Below are positions 54,673-63,612 of a stretch of DNA of 63,612 nucleotides, piece after piece. Position 1 is the stretch's first letter. Every line of letters starts with the position of its first letter. The DNA is taken from positions 1 through 63,612 of the forward strand of contig JAQWNN010000022.1 in NCBI GenBank assembly GCA_029268555.1, read 5' to 3'. Both the position numbers and the translations under genes were made by a program. The notes under the pieces are model-generated. The model had not been told where the DNA came from. It did not search any database and worked only from the letters and a program-made list of their open reading frames with translations. The stretch comes from Flavobacteriaceae bacterium (GTDB lineage Bacteria; Bacteroidota; Bacteroidia; Flavobacteriales; Flavobacteriaceae).

Positions 54673-55743
54673 TCAGTCAGGAAGGTTTTTCGTTAAAAAA
54701 CGAAGTCCATTTCTACTGAAAATATTTTCAATGTCATCTTCTCTATAACCTCTTTTTGAAAGTATCAAATCTAGTTTTTGGAGATCTTCAATAGTCTCAA
54801 GATCAAACGGGCACTGTTCTTTACCAAAACCACCATCTAAATCAGAACCAATCATTACATGCTCTGTATTCCCAGCTATCTGACAAATATCATCAATATG
54901 ATTTACAATTATTTCCAAGTTTAATCCAATTGTGTTTGGATCCGTAATACCTCGTTTCCAATCAGGAAGCATCATCCAAGCATCAAATGCCACTCCAATT
55001 ACAGCATCTCTCTCTAAAAGTTCTTTAATTTGATCATCGTTCAACTGTCTGTCATTAGGAACTTGTTTTCTGACATTACTATGACTTGCCCATACTGGTC
55101 CATCATAAATCGTCATAGTCTCCCAAAAACTTTGATCACACAGATGAGTGGCGTCTAAAATAAGTTGCAATGAAGCTATTTCTTTTAGAAGTTCTTTTCC
55201 TTTTGTTCCAATCCCCCCTTTAGAATCTGTTCCAAAAGCATATGTACCTGGTCCATAATGAGCAGGTCCAATCGCACGCAGTCCCTCTTGATACATAAGA
55301 TGTAAATGATTCATAGATACAATAGAGTCAGCCCCTTCAAGACTAAGAATATAACCTATTGCTAATTGAGTTGAATGTTGTTCCCAACTATTTAGATGTT
55401 TCTCTAATTGTTTTTTACTATCAATTTGAACTAATTGCCCGTCCAACTCCATCTCTCGATACCAAGCCAATTGACCTTGTGTTTGTGCCCATGCCTGTTG
55501 AGGGGAATTCCAACCCGGTAAGTTGTTCTTGGGTTTTACATAACGTGCAATAAGCGTTGCCATACAAAGGCCTATATTTCCATTTCGTAAAGAAGGGAAT
55601 GAAACTACTCCTTTTTCTCGATCGGGTAAGTCTGTCATTCCGGCCTCTAAAGCACGAATCTGTTCTATTTCGAGTCGAAAGTCACGATTCCACTCCAAAG
55701 CATTCATAGATAAATCTAAATGTGCATCAAAAATAAACTTCAT
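54673..55743 (-). CDS. M19-family membrane-type dipeptidase
   Basis: A 356-residue metallo-dipeptidase. Zinc ligands: FDAHLDLS at the N-terminus, LEGADSIVS, ILDATHLCDQSFWE and WASHSNVR, with IGSDLDGGFG near the end, all in the right order for the renal-dipeptidase family. Members hydrolyse dipeptides, often with a D-residue at the C-terminal position. No signal peptide, so it acts in the cytoplasm. Its ATG overlaps the stop of the PLP enzyme by 4 bases; it closes the operon. Its work would be to release D-amino acids from imported dipeptides. Confidence 0.9.
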   Translation of the reverse strand: MKFIFDAHLDLSMNALEWNRDFRLEIEQIRALEAGMTDLPDREKGVVSFPSLRNGNIGLCMATLIARYVKPKNNLPGWNSPQQAWAQTQGQLAWYREMELDGQLVQIDSKKQLEKHLNSWEQHSTQLAIGYILSLEGADSIVSMNHLHLMYQEGLRAIGPAHYGPGTYAFGTDSKGGIGTKGKELLKEIASLQLILDATHLCDQSFWETMTIYDGPVWASHSNVRKQVPNDRQLNDDQIKELLERDAVIGVAFDAWMMLPDWKRGITDPNTIGLNLEIIVNHIDDICQIAGNTEHVMIGSDLDGGFGKEQCPFDLETIEDLQKLDLILSKRGYREDDIENIFSRNGLRFLTKNLPD

Positions 55744-56849
55744 GTGTCTAATTCAATTTGATGATCTCTAGCTTCAACATTCCAATATCCTGTATGAACT
55801 CCATCTTCTATAGTATATACTCGATTATATTTTGCAACTGTAGGGCAAATATGGTAAGGTAAAGCATAAAAAAGATCCCCAACCTTAAAATCGTTATCTT
55901 CAATATATTCTACAATAAGGTGTTCTTCACTTTGACTCTTATGGATTGCACTTTCTAAACCTAAAATCTCGACACGAGGTAAAGGCATTTCAGAAGCAAC
56001 TGCTTTATGTCCTAAATCAAAACAATAGATATTAGTATTGGGTTTGCTTATCAAACGAGTAATCAAAATGGCAGCGTTAAGAAATGGAGATTCTTTCCAG
56101 ATTTTCTTGTATCCAAGATCCCAAAGAAGAGTGGTCCCTGGACTAAGTAATGTTTTTTCTCGTAATGCATGTGGATAAAAACTAGGAGATCCTCCCGTTA
56201 TGATTTCAGGCACTACTCCACCGCTCTCTTCAATTTGTTTGACCAAAATAGTTATGGATTCATAATCTGAGTTGCATATAGAGATTCGCTCATTCAAATT
56301 AAATGGTCGAATATGACCATCGTAAACATGTAATCCTTGAAATTCAATTTTTATATTCTCTTCAAAAGCAGCGTAAAGTGAAAAAGCTTTTTCTGGAAGA
56401 ATTCCTGTTCGGTTCATTCCATTATTTAGGTCAATCCACAACTTGATTTTTACCCCGGTTTGTTCAGCAAGATCAGAAAACATATTTAGGGAATCCAAAT
56501 TATCAACCAAAGTCTCAAAAACAATCATTGGATTCTTTTTTTGCCAATGAATAAACTGCCTCATTTTCTCTTTAGTTGGTTGATGAGCTAATATTATTCT
56601 ATCAACACTACAGCTTATTAAAAGATTCATTTCAGAAAGTGTAGCGCATTTAAACTGGCTAATTCCTGCTTTCATCTGAAGCTTTATAATAGCTGACATC
56701 TTATGTGTTTTAACGTGTGGAATTAACCGTTTAGTCCCACCTGCTATTTGGATCATTGCTTCAATATTTTGCTCTACTCGAGCAGGATAAACGAATAATC
56801 CAGGGGTTAGTAGTTTATCTTCATCATGAACTTTAAACTCGTCTATCAT
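55740..56849 (-). CDS. D-threonine aldolase/D-serine dehydratase-like PLP enzyme
   Basis: A 369-residue alanine-racemase-fold (fold-type III) enzyme. The PLP lysine is in IPHVKTHKM near residue 49, and the metal site is in the C-terminal PYHICPTVAKY (His-x-Cys), a hallmark shared by metal-activated D-threonine aldolase, D-serine dehydratase and 3-hydroxy-D-aspartate lyases. The aldolase would give glycine plus acetaldehyde; the dehydratases give a 2-keto acid plus ammonia by way of an enamine. The neighbouring RidA favours the dehydratase choice. It is followed by the dipeptidase with a 4-base overlap. Confidence 0.85.
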   Translation of the reverse strand: MIDEFKVHDEDKLLTPGLFVYPARVEQNIEAMIQIAGGTKRLIPHVKTHKMSAIIKLQMKAGISQFKCATLSEMNLLISCSVDRIILAHQPTKEKMRQFIHWQKKNPMIVFETLVDNLDSLNMFSDLAEQTGVKIKLWIDLNNGMNRTGILPEKAFSLYAAFEENIKIEFQGLHVYDGHIRPFNLNERISICNSDYESITILVKQIEESGGVVPEIITGGSPSFYPHALREKTLLSPGTTLLWDLGYKKIWKESPFLNAAILITRLISKPNTNIYCFDLGHKAVASEMPLPRVEILGLESAIHKSQSEEHLIVEYIEDNDFKVGDLFYALPYHICPTVAKYNRVYTIEDGVHTGYWNVEARDHQIELDT

Positions 56850-56857
56850 TTAAAAAA

Positions 56858-57325
56858 CTATTCTTCTAATAAAAATTGGGCCTCTATTTCTACTGCAACA
56901 TTATGTGGAAGTGACATTCCGACAGCGCTTCTTACACCAATTCCATTATCTTCACCAAAAACTTCAGCCATCAACTCACTAAATCCATTGATTACATAAG
57001 GATGCTCTTCAAAACTAGGTGTTGAATTTACCATTCCTAAAACTTTAACTAATCGCTTGATTTTATTTTTTGACTCCATATGAGTAACCAGTGTTGAAAG
57101 CATGGTAAGACCTACTTGACGAGCTGCATTTTTTCCTTGATCTCGATCCATTGTCTGACCTACCTTTCCTGTTATCAAATCCCGGTTTTTCAATATGGGA
57201 CCTTGACCAGAAACATAAAGATATTCACCTACTACAAGTAATGGACGATAAACACCCATTGGCTTTGGAGCTGGAGGCAAAATTAAACCTAGTGCCTCAA
57301 TACGCTCTTGTAAAACTATATTCAT
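56858..57325 (-). CDS. RidA family protein, long form
   Basis: A 155-residue Rid-family protein, longer than the 127-residue copy at 17994, with an N-terminal extension and YLYVSGQGP, HPYVINGFSELMAEVFG and the putative active-site arginine in GVRSAVGMSLP, followed by VAVEIEAQF. It lies 8 bases before the PLP enzyme gene and 3 bases after the permease gene. In this setting it would scavenge the enamine released by the PLP enzyme. Confidence 0.9.
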   Translation of the reverse strand: MNIVLQERIEALGLILPPAPKPMGVYRPLLVVGEYLYVSGQGPILKNRDLITGKVGQTMDRDQGKNAARQVGLTMLSTLVTHMESKNKIKRLVKVLGMVNSTPSFEEHPYVINGFSELMAEVFGEDNGIGVRSAVGMSLPHNVAVEIEAQFLLEE

Positions 57326-57328
57326 TTG

Positions 57329-58645
57329 TTATATAAATTGATTTAAAATTAAAACTCCAACTAGACCGCTTATACCTATGGAAGTTTCCATCAAAGTCCA
57401 TGTAGATAATGTCTCTTTTACGTTTAAATTAAAATATTCTTTAAACAACCAAAATCCACTATCATTAACATGAGAAAGCATTAGGCTACCTGAACCTATT
57501 GACAAAACCATAAGCTCAGGGCTTACTCCGGTAGATTTAACCAATGGCAAAACAATTCCTGCTGTAGTTAATCCTGCAACAGTTGCAGATCCTACCGAAA
57601 AACGAATTAAAGTTGCGATTAGCCAACCAATAATTAATGGTGACATGGAAGTGATCTCTAACAAATTTCCTATATAATCACTAATACCACTATCAACTAA
57701 AATTTGCTTTAATGAGCCTGCTCCAGCTATAATTAAAAGTATCATAGTAATACCAGAAACAGCTGTACCAAAAATTTTCATGACTTCATCCATCCTTAAA
57801 CCTCTAGAAATTCCTAATGTATAAGTCCCCACCAGGACAGTCAATAATAATGCAATTACAGGATTTCCAATAAATTTAATTATAGAAAAAAAAACTCCCT
57901 CAATATTTAAAAAATTGAGGATTAAAGTTGAAAAAGTGATTAAAATAACAGGAAGTAGGGCAGTCAAAATACTGTTTGAAAAACTCGGGAGTTCGTCCTC
58001 TAAAAAAATCTTAGTAGTCATAAATTCTTTTAAAGGTTTAGCTTCAACTTTTGGAATAAAACGTATCAAAAAAGGTCCTGAAATTAATATAACTGGTATT
58101 GCAATTATAACGCCATAAATTAGTGTCTTTCCAATATCGGCCTCAAACATTACTGAAAGAGCAGAAGGTGCTGGGTGAGGAGGAAGAAAACCATGTGTAA
58201 CTGATAAAGCAGCCAACATGGGTAATGCAATTGAAATTAAGGAAAGACCAGTTGCGGCAGCAACTGTAAAAACTAGGGGAACTAAAATTACAAATCCAAC
58301 TGAGTAAAACATGGTAATCCCAACAATAAAACCAGTAAGCATCACTGCAATTTTTGTATTTTTTACTCCAAAAATCTGGATTAATCTATTCGTTATTTTT
58401 TGAGCCGCACCACTTTCAGCAACAAGCTTACCCAGCATAGCTCCAAGACCAAGTATCATAACCAAAAATCCTAAAGTGTTACCAATCCCAGTTTCAATAG
58501 ATTCAACAATACTATTGAGTTCCATCCCCTGACCTATTCCAATAGCAATTCCAACTAGTATAAAGGCAATAAACGCATTTAAACGAACAACTAAAATGAG
58601 GAAGAATAAAAGAAGAATTCCAAGGGTGATTACTATTAACGGCAT
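57329..58645 (-). CDS. GntP family permease (gluconate/D-serine type)
   Basis: A 438-residue protein with about 12 membrane helices. It has the GntP hallmark HVNDSGFWLFKEYF near residue 390 and the LPPHPAPSALSVMFEADIGKTL region near residue 155. Members carry gluconate and related acids or D-serine (DsdX). The neighbours argue for D-serine or a similar D-amino acid. It is followed by RidA after 3 bases, as a tight operon. Confidence 0.87.
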   Translation of the reverse strand: MPLIVITLGILLLFFLILVVRLNAFIAFILVGIAIGIGQGMELNSIVESIETGIGNTLGFLVMILGLGAMLGKLVAESGAAQKITNRLIQIFGVKNTKIAVMLTGFIVGITMFYSVGFVILVPLVFTVAAATGLSLISIALPMLAALSVTHGFLPPHPAPSALSVMFEADIGKTLIYGVIIAIPVILISGPFLIRFIPKVEAKPLKEFMTTKIFLEDELPSFSNSILTALLPVILITFSTLILNFLNIEGVFFSIIKFIGNPVIALLLTVLVGTYTLGISRGLRMDEVMKIFGTAVSGITMILLIIAGAGSLKQILVDSGISDYIGNLLEITSMSPLIIGWLIATLIRFSVGSATVAGLTTAGIVLPLVKSTGVSPELMVLSIGSGSLMLSHVNDSGFWLFKEYFNLNVKETLSTWTLMETSIGISGLVGVLILNQFI

Positions 58646-58716
58646 ACGTAAAAATAGGAAAGTTAATTATATAAGCAGCTATAACAAATCTCCATATTTA
58701 GATGTAAATATTACTC

Positions 58717-60300
58717 TCACCCATTAATTGAGCCCATGGTAATATAGATAATCAAAGTAACAGCACAAAGAAATATAGAAAAGGGTTTTGTGTATTTCCA
58801 ACCCTCCATTTTAACAACTTTTAAATCATTGATTTTAAATTCTTTTTTATGCGGGTAGTAATATGAGATGAAATACATTACAACTAAATTTAAAATAAAT
58901 TCAATACCCCAAATATGAACAAAATGTATGCCTGTATCAAATACAAAACTTGCTAGAAGATAAAATGTCAAACCAACAAACAAAGCTACTTTTGCTGCTA
59001 GGGCAGAAATATTTTTGGTAAAAAATCCGACTAACATAATAGAGGCAATTGGAATGAAGAAAATCCCATTTAATTGTTGCAAAAGTTGATATAATCCGTC
59101 TGGTGCTTTGGCTACAAATGGTGCAGCAACTATAGCAAAAATAGCGAGTATAGAAGAAGTCAGTTTACCAACAAATACCAATCGCTTATCAGAAACTTTT
59201 GAATTAAAATGTCTTTTATATAGATCCAGACTGAAAATTGTTGCTGCACTATTAAGAACACTATTAAATGTACTTAATACGGCTCCCATTACGATGGCAG
59301 CAAAAATTCCTACAAAACTTGCAGGTAAAACTTTTTTAATGATTTCTGGATAGACCATATCCTGATTATTGTATAAAGAATCACCAAAATAATAGAATCC
59401 AATAACTCCAGGAAGAATAATAACCAAAGGAATGAAAATCTTAAGTAAGCCAGTGAATAGTAATCCTTTTTGTGCTTCTTTTAAATTTTTTGATCCCAAT
59501 GCACGTTGAATAATAGTTTGATTCATACACCAAAAGTAGATTTGGTTTACAATTAATCCTGTAAAGAGAACTTCAAAAGGGAGGACAGAATTTTTTGCGC
59601 CTATTACATTGAATTTACTAGGTGCATGGTTAAATACTTTTATCAAACCTTCAGAGATATTCCCCTCGCCTATACTCAATAAAGCAAGAAATGGAACTGC
59701 CAAACCTCCTATAAGTAAACCATAACCATTTATAGTATCTGAAACTGCAACAGCTTTGAGTCCACCAAGAATTGCATATAAAGAGCCGATTAAACCAACC
59801 ACCACGACTGTAAATAAAAGGGCATCTTCTTTTGATAAATCAAAAACTTCTGAAATATTAAATATACTTTCCAGATTAATTGCACCAGTATAAAGAACAA
59901 TAGGCAAAAGCGTTACGACAAAAGAGATCATTAAAAAAAAAGCAACATATGATCTGAGCATACCATCAAATCTGTTTTCTAAATACTCTGGAATAGTAGT
60001 CAATCCCATTTTCAAATATCTAGGAATAAAATAAACGGCCGCGACAATTAAAGCTAAAGCAGAAGTTACTTCCCAACCAATTACTATAAATCCGTTTTTA
60101 TATGAGGAACCATTCATGCCGATTAAATGTTCGGTTGAAATATTAGTTAACAGCATAGATCCTGCTATAACTATACCTGTCAAACTTCTACCACCTAAAA
60201 AATAACCATCTTGAGAACCTAATTTTTCATTTCTTAAGCGATACCAAGCATAGATGGCAACAAATAATGTGTAGGTTAAAAAAGTAATGAATGTAAACAT
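58717..60300 (-). CDS. Sodium:solute symporter (SSS family)
   Basis: A 527-residue transporter with about 14 helices. SSS features: YFLGGRSLTGIVIAGSMLLTNISTEHLIGMNG, SLYAILGGLKAVAVSDTING and FNSVLNSAATIFSLDLYKRH. It starts 71 bases upstream of the GntP gene on the same strand and divergently from iolC-DUF2090, 230 bases away. The substrate may therefore be inositol or a sugar as well as an amino acid. It is 30-40 percent like SGLT/SMIT by eye in motif pattern only; no alignment was run. Confidence 0.85.
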   Translation of the reverse strand: MFTFITFLTYTLFVAIYAWYRLRNEKLGSQDGYFLGGRSLTGIVIAGSMLLTNISTEHLIGMNGSSYKNGFIVIGWEVTSALALIVAAVYFIPRYLKMGLTTIPEYLENRFDGMLRSYVAFFLMISFVVTLLPIVLYTGAINLESIFNISEVFDLSKEDALLFTVVVVGLIGSLYAILGGLKAVAVSDTINGYGLLIGGLAVPFLALLSIGEGNISEGLIKVFNHAPSKFNVIGAKNSVLPFEVLFTGLIVNQIYFWCMNQTIIQRALGSKNLKEAQKGLLFTGLLKIFIPLVIILPGVIGFYYFGDSLYNNQDMVYPEIIKKVLPASFVGIFAAIVMGAVLSTFNSVLNSAATIFSLDLYKRHFNSKVSDKRLVFVGKLTSSILAIFAIVAAPFVAKAPDGLYQLLQQLNGIFFIPIASIMLVGFFTKNISALAAKVALFVGLTFYLLASFVFDTGIHFVHIWGIEFILNLVVMYFISYYYPHKKEFKINDLKVVKMEGWKYTKPFSIFLCAVTLIIYITMGSING

Positions 60301-60395
60301 GGATTAAATAATTTTTAGAGTGAAACAATTTGATTTTCTATACTTGATTTTTTTAGCTTTAAAATATTAAAATTTATTTTTCTTCTTTTAATTAT

Positions 60396-60411
60396 TTAAA
60401 CATTGGTTTAA
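60396..60411. promoter_or_regulatory. Possible operator palindrome between the SSS and iol genes
   Basis: TTAAACATTGGTTTAA, with 6-base arms and ATTG between, in the 230-base divergent gap (60301-60530). It would suit a dimeric regulator acting on both genes. Nothing else in the gap stands out: it is AT-rich, and I found no exact TAnnTTTG with a good partner. Confidence 0.3.
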
Positions 60412-60530
60412 TTAAAAGTTTCACACATTATTTTTTTGAAAATTTTAGGGTTTTATACTTTTAAATCTGTAAGCAATATGGTAATAATTACGAAATAAAC
60501 GTAAAAAAAATATTTATATTTAATAATATT

Positions 60531-62435
60531 TTGGAAATCATAAAAAAATTAGATCTTATATGTCTAGGGCGTTTAGCAGTTGATTTGTATGGTGAGCAAA
60601 TTGGCTCTAGGCTAGAGGATATGAATAGCTTCGCTAAGTATTTGGGAGGATCATCTGCAAACGTAGCATACGGTACAGCAAGACAAGGATTAAAGTCTTC
60701 AATGCTCGCAAGAGTTGGAAACGAGCATATGGGCCGTTTTTTAAAAGAAGAACTTCTAAGAGCCGGTGTAGATACTAGCAATATTATTACAGATAAAGAA
60801 AGGCTAACTGCTTTAGTCATACTAGGCATCAAGAACCAAGAAACTTTTCCTCTTATTTTCTACAGAGATAATTGTGCTGACATGGCGCTTACCAAAGAAG
60901 ACATTAAAGAAGAATATATAGCATCTTCTAAAGCTCTTGCAATTACAGGAACACACCTTTCACATCAAAATACACGAGAAGCTGTTTTAACAGCTCTTTC
61001 CATGGCAAAAAATCATAGTTTGAAAAGAATTTTAGATATTGATTATCGTCCTGTTTTATGGGGACTAACAAGCTTAGGAGATGGGGAAACTAGATATGTA
61101 GAATCAGAAAGAGTTACGTCAGATTTGCAAGAAGTGCTTCATCATTTTGATTTAATTGTTGGTACTGAAGAAGAATTTCATATAGCAGGGGGCAATACTA
61201 ACACTATAAAAGCATTAAATAATATACGCAAATATTCAAATGCAATTTTAGTTTGTAAGAGAGGTTCTTTAGGCTGTTCTGTTTTTGAAAATACCATTCC
61301 TGAATATTTAGATGAAGGAATTACTATCAAAGGTGTTAAGGTTGAAGTCCTAAATGTTTTAGGAGCTGGAGATGCATTTATGTCGGGATTTTTAAGAGGT
61401 TATTTAAACGATGAAACTTTAGAGAAATGTTGTCAATACGCAAATGCGTGTGGCGCCTTAGTAGTCTCTAGACATGGTTGTGCACCTGCTATGCCTTCGC
61501 GAGAAGAAATTGATTATTACCTGTCGAGGAAAAAAAAAATTTTAAGACCAGATCTAGACAATCACTTAAATCATTTGCATCGAGTAACTTCAAGAGAGCG
61601 TAATTGGCAAGAACTTTTTTTACTTGCCTTTGACCATCGATCTCAACTAGTTGAAATGGCAATTGAGGCTAACACTTCACTAAATAGGATTGAAGAGCTT
61701 AAAAAACATATTTTAAAAGCTTTTATAGAATCTAGTCAAGTACCAAATATTAGAGGTAAGTCAGGAGTTTTTATCGATCAAACTTATGGTCAGTCAGTTT
61801 TAAATGAATTAACTGGTCAAGATTTTTGGATCGCTCGACCAGTTGAAATACCTGGATCTAGGCCCTTAAGACTTGAGCACGGTAATATAGGATCTCAATT
61901 AATCAGCTGGCCTATTGAGCAAATAGTAAAATGTCTCGTATTTTATAATCCTGATGACACCTATGCTCTTCGTATTGAACAAGAAGATCAGATTAAAGAA
62001 GTTTATGATGCATGTCTAAAGAGCGGTCATGAAATGTTATTAGAATTAATTGTAAACAACGATGAGTGTAGTGTTAATCCCTATGTTCGTTCCATTCAAA
62101 GAATTTATAATATTGGGATTAAACCAGATTGGTGGAAAATACCTCCATTATCAACATCTGAATGGAATAAAATTGATGCCATTATTGATGATAGAGATCC
62201 TTATTGCAGGGGAATAGTAATCCTAGGTTTAGGAGCTACTAAAGAAAAACTGTATAATGGTTTTAGAAGAACGAGTGCTTCTAAATATGTAAAAGGGTTT
62301 GCTGTAGGAAGAACTATTTTTTCAGAACCTTCTAAAATGTGGTTTGAAAATCAAATAGATGATAATACTTTAATTAAAAAAATTAAAGAAAATTATATTG
62401 AAATGATCCAATTGTGGAGTAATCGAAAACAATAA
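60531..62435 (+). CDS. iolC: 5-dehydro-2-deoxygluconokinase fused to a DUF2090 aldolase-like domain
   Basis: A 634-residue two-domain protein with TTG start. The first about 330 residues are a PfkB/ribokinase-type kinase (GGSSANVA near residue 41, catalytic aspartate in VLGAGDAFMSGFLRG); IolC phosphorylates 5-dehydro-2-deoxy-D-gluconate. From about residue 355 comes a DUF2090 domain (WQELFLLAFDHRSQL), a TIM-barrel homologous to IolJ-type aldolases that split the phosphorylated product into malonic semialdehyde and dihydroxyacetone phosphate. Fused forms are known. iolD follows after 11 bases, and an SSS transporter gene is divergent. Confidence 0.92.
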   Translation: MEIIKKLDLICLGRLAVDLYGEQIGSRLEDMNSFAKYLGGSSANVAYGTARQGLKSSMLARVGNEHMGRFLKEELLRAGVDTSNIITDKERLTALVILGIKNQETFPLIFYRDNCADMALTKEDIKEEYIASSKALAITGTHLSHQNTREAVLTALSMAKNHSLKRILDIDYRPVLWGLTSLGDGETRYVESERVTSDLQEVLHHFDLIVGTEEEFHIAGGNTNTIKALNNIRKYSNAILVCKRGSLGCSVFENTIPEYLDEGITIKGVKVEVLNVLGAGDAFMSGFLRGYLNDETLEKCCQYANACGALVVSRHGCAPAMPSREEIDYYLSRKKKILRPDLDNHLNHLHRVTSRERNWQELFLLAFDHRSQLVEMAIEANTSLNRIEELKKHILKAFIESSQVPNIRGKSGVFIDQTYGQSVLNELTGQDFWIARPVEIPGSRPLRLEHGNIGSQLISWPIEQIVKCLVFYNPDDTYALRIEQEDQIKEVYDACLKSGHEMLLELIVNNDECSVNPYVRSIQRIYNIGIKPDWWKIPPLSTSEWNKIDAIIDDRDPYCRGIVILGLGATKEKLYNGFRRTSASKYVKGFAVGRTIFSEPSKMWFENQIDDNTLIKKIKENYIEMIQLWSNRKQ

Positions 62436-62446
62436 TTTATTTAAAA

Positions 62447-63612
62447 ATGAGTAAGAAAAAAGTATTTAAGCTCACTGCAGCACAAGCAGTAATTCGTTTT
62501 ATGATCTCCCAAAAAGTAAAAATAAAAGGAGAAGTTAAACCATTATTTCCAGGTATTTGGGCAATTTTTGGTCACGGGAATGTGGCTGGAATTGGAGAGG
62601 CCTTATTTCAATATCAAGAAGAGCTACCAACCTTTAGAGGCCAAAATGAACAATCTATGGCACATGCGGCAATTGCATATTCAAAAACATTAAATAGACA
62701 ACAGGTAATGGCTTGTACATCTTCGGCAGGTCCTGGTTCAACAAATATTATTACTGCTGCAGCCTTAGCTCATATAAATAGAAGTCCTTTATTTTTATTA
62801 CCTGGTGATACTTTTGCTACACGAATACCTGACCCTGTACTTCAACAATTAGAAGTTTATGGTGATCATACGCTTACTACAAATGATTGTTTTAAACCTG
62901 TAAGTAGATTTTTTGATCGAATTACTCGTCCAGAACAATTATTAACATCTTTACCTCAGGCAATTAGAGTTCTTACTGATCCTGTTGATACTGGAACTGT
63001 AACTATAGCTTTGCCACAAGATGTACAAACAATGTCTTGGGATTTTCCAGAACGCTTTTTTGAGGAAAAGGTATATACACTTCGCCGTCCACAAGCAGAT
63101 GAAAGGGAATTGAATATTGCCACTCAAATAATCCTAGATTCAAAAAAACCGGTTCTTATATCAGGTGGAGGAGTACATTATTCATTGGCGACTAAAGAGC
63201 TTGATAAGTTTGTAAGCGCACTTCAAATACCTGTTGGAGAAACCCAATCAGGAAAAGGAGCTTTACCATGGGAACACCCAATGAATGTTGGATCAGTTGG
63301 AGTTACAGGGGGATCAGCCTGTAATAAACTTTTGAAGGAAGCTGATTTGATAATAGCTGTAGGAACAAGACTTGGAGATTTTATTACTGGGTCCCGAACA
63401 CTTTTTAATCCAGAAGCAAGACTATTGACGATAAACGTTTGCGCATATGATTCTGTCAAACACAGAGCAATATCTTTAGTTGGAGATGCCAAACTAACCC
63501 TCGAGAAGCTGATTCATAAATGTACTTTATTCAAAACTTCAAATTCTTGGCAACAAAAGGTGTCTGACTTTAGAAATGAGTGGTTGATTGCAGTTGATGA
63601 GGCATCAACAGA
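62447..63612 (+). CDS. iolD: 3D-(3,5/4)-trihydroxycyclohexane-1,2-dione hydrolase IolD (5' part; runs off the window)
   Basis: The ORF track omits this gene because it has no stop in the window. ATG at 62447 opens MSKKKVFKLTAAQAVIRFM, and 388 complete codons continue to the end. The pyrimidine-binding domain of a thiamine-diphosphate enzyme is evident: IFGHGNVAGIGEAL, then RGQNEQSMAHAAIAYSK, ACTSSAGPGSTN and LPGDTFATR. This is IolD, which hydrolyses the ring diketone in myo-inositol degradation. The cofactor-binding half is beyond the edge. Immediately downstream of iolC, so one operon. Confidence 0.93.
   Translation, partial: MSKKKVFKLTAAQAVIRFMISQKVKIKGEVKPLFPGIWAIFGHGNVAGIGEALFQYQEELPTFRGQNEQSMAHAAIAYSKTLNRQQVMACTSSAGPGSTNIITAAALAHINRSPLFLLPGDTFATRIPDPVLQQLEVYGDHTLTTNDCFKPVSRFFDRITRPEQLLTSLPQAIRVLTDPVDTGTVTIALPQDVQTMSWDFPERFFEEKVYTLRRPQADERELNIATQIILDSKKPVLISGGGVHYSLATKELDKFVSALQIPVGETQSGKGALPWEHPMNVGSVGVTGGSACNKLLKEADLIIAVGTRLGDFITGSRTLFNPEARLLTINVCAYDSVKHRAISLVGDAKLTLEKLIHKCTLFKTSNSWQQKVSDFRNEWLIAVDEAST

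Noticed and set aside
54689-54704. Hairpin TTCGTT / AACGAA near the dipeptidase end
   Set aside because: Lies within the dipeptidase coding sequence and has no T-run on either strand.

Overview
The window is AT-rich chromosomal DNA (about one third G+C by eye) from a member of the Bacteroidota, most likely a marine Flavobacteriia. The evidence is type IX secretion (two PorP/SprF proteins and two proteins with gliding-motility-type C-terminal sorting domains), a Bacteroidota-type LptD, BshA (bacillithiol), sodium-coupled symporters, promoters of the TTG / TAnnTTTG type, frequent TTG starts and few Shine-Dalgarno sequences. Almost all of the sequence is coding, and no gene-free stretch exceeds about 230 bases. 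There is one tRNA. I see no CRISPR array, insertion sequence, phage or rRNA.

Layout. 1-3.1 kb: small lipoprotein and membrane genes, then a PLP enzyme - Kazal lipoprotein - micro-ORF - phhB cluster. 3.2-5.9 kb: a DUF1080 protein and a PvdQ-like N-terminal-nucleophile acylase. 5.9-18.4 kb: an envelope/redox block: bshA, a GH3 (NagZ-like)/serine-hydrolase fusion split by an in-frame TGA, a conserved protein usually misnamed ABC transporter ATPase, two Fe-S proteins, a HAD phosphatase, MlaD, a cell-wall amidase, and divergently LptD and RidA. 18.4-21.3 kb: sugar kinase, GAPDH and phosphofructokinase. 21.4-29.9 kb: TamB divergent from tsaD-rsmE-AI-2E-family permease-P1 peptidase. 29.9-35.5 kb: nitronate monooxygenase, DUF4442 protein, alanine dehydrogenase, tRNA-Arg(TCT), an M29-like aminopeptidase lipoprotein and a beta-propeller protein. 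35.5-49.4 kb: two divergent type IX modules, each a giant surface protein followed by PorP/SprF; the right-hand one also has an OmpA/SPOR protein. 49.5-54.7 kb: aldose epimerase, SSS sugar symporter and a DUF5916 outer-membrane protein. 54.7-60.3 kb: a tight operon (SSS symporter, GntP permease, RidA, D-threonine-aldolase-like PLP enzyme, M19 dipeptidase) that looks like a D-amino-acid or D-peptide utilisation module. 60.5 kb to the end: iolC-DUF2090 and iolD (cut by the window edge) for myo-inositol catabolism.

The most unusual points are: (1) a clean in-frame TGA in a fused GH3/serine hydrolase that separates the SxxK motif from the rest of the active site; (2) a one-base frame break between a Tat-like leader and its PLP enzyme; (3) a likely ATT start for TamB, without which its membrane anchor is lost; (4) an abrupt GC-rich patch at the 5' end of tsaD; (5) the D-amino-acid module; (6) the mirrored type IX loci, one carrying a C-type lectin domain with EPN and WND motifs. 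All calls come from reading the sequence; no database search was run.
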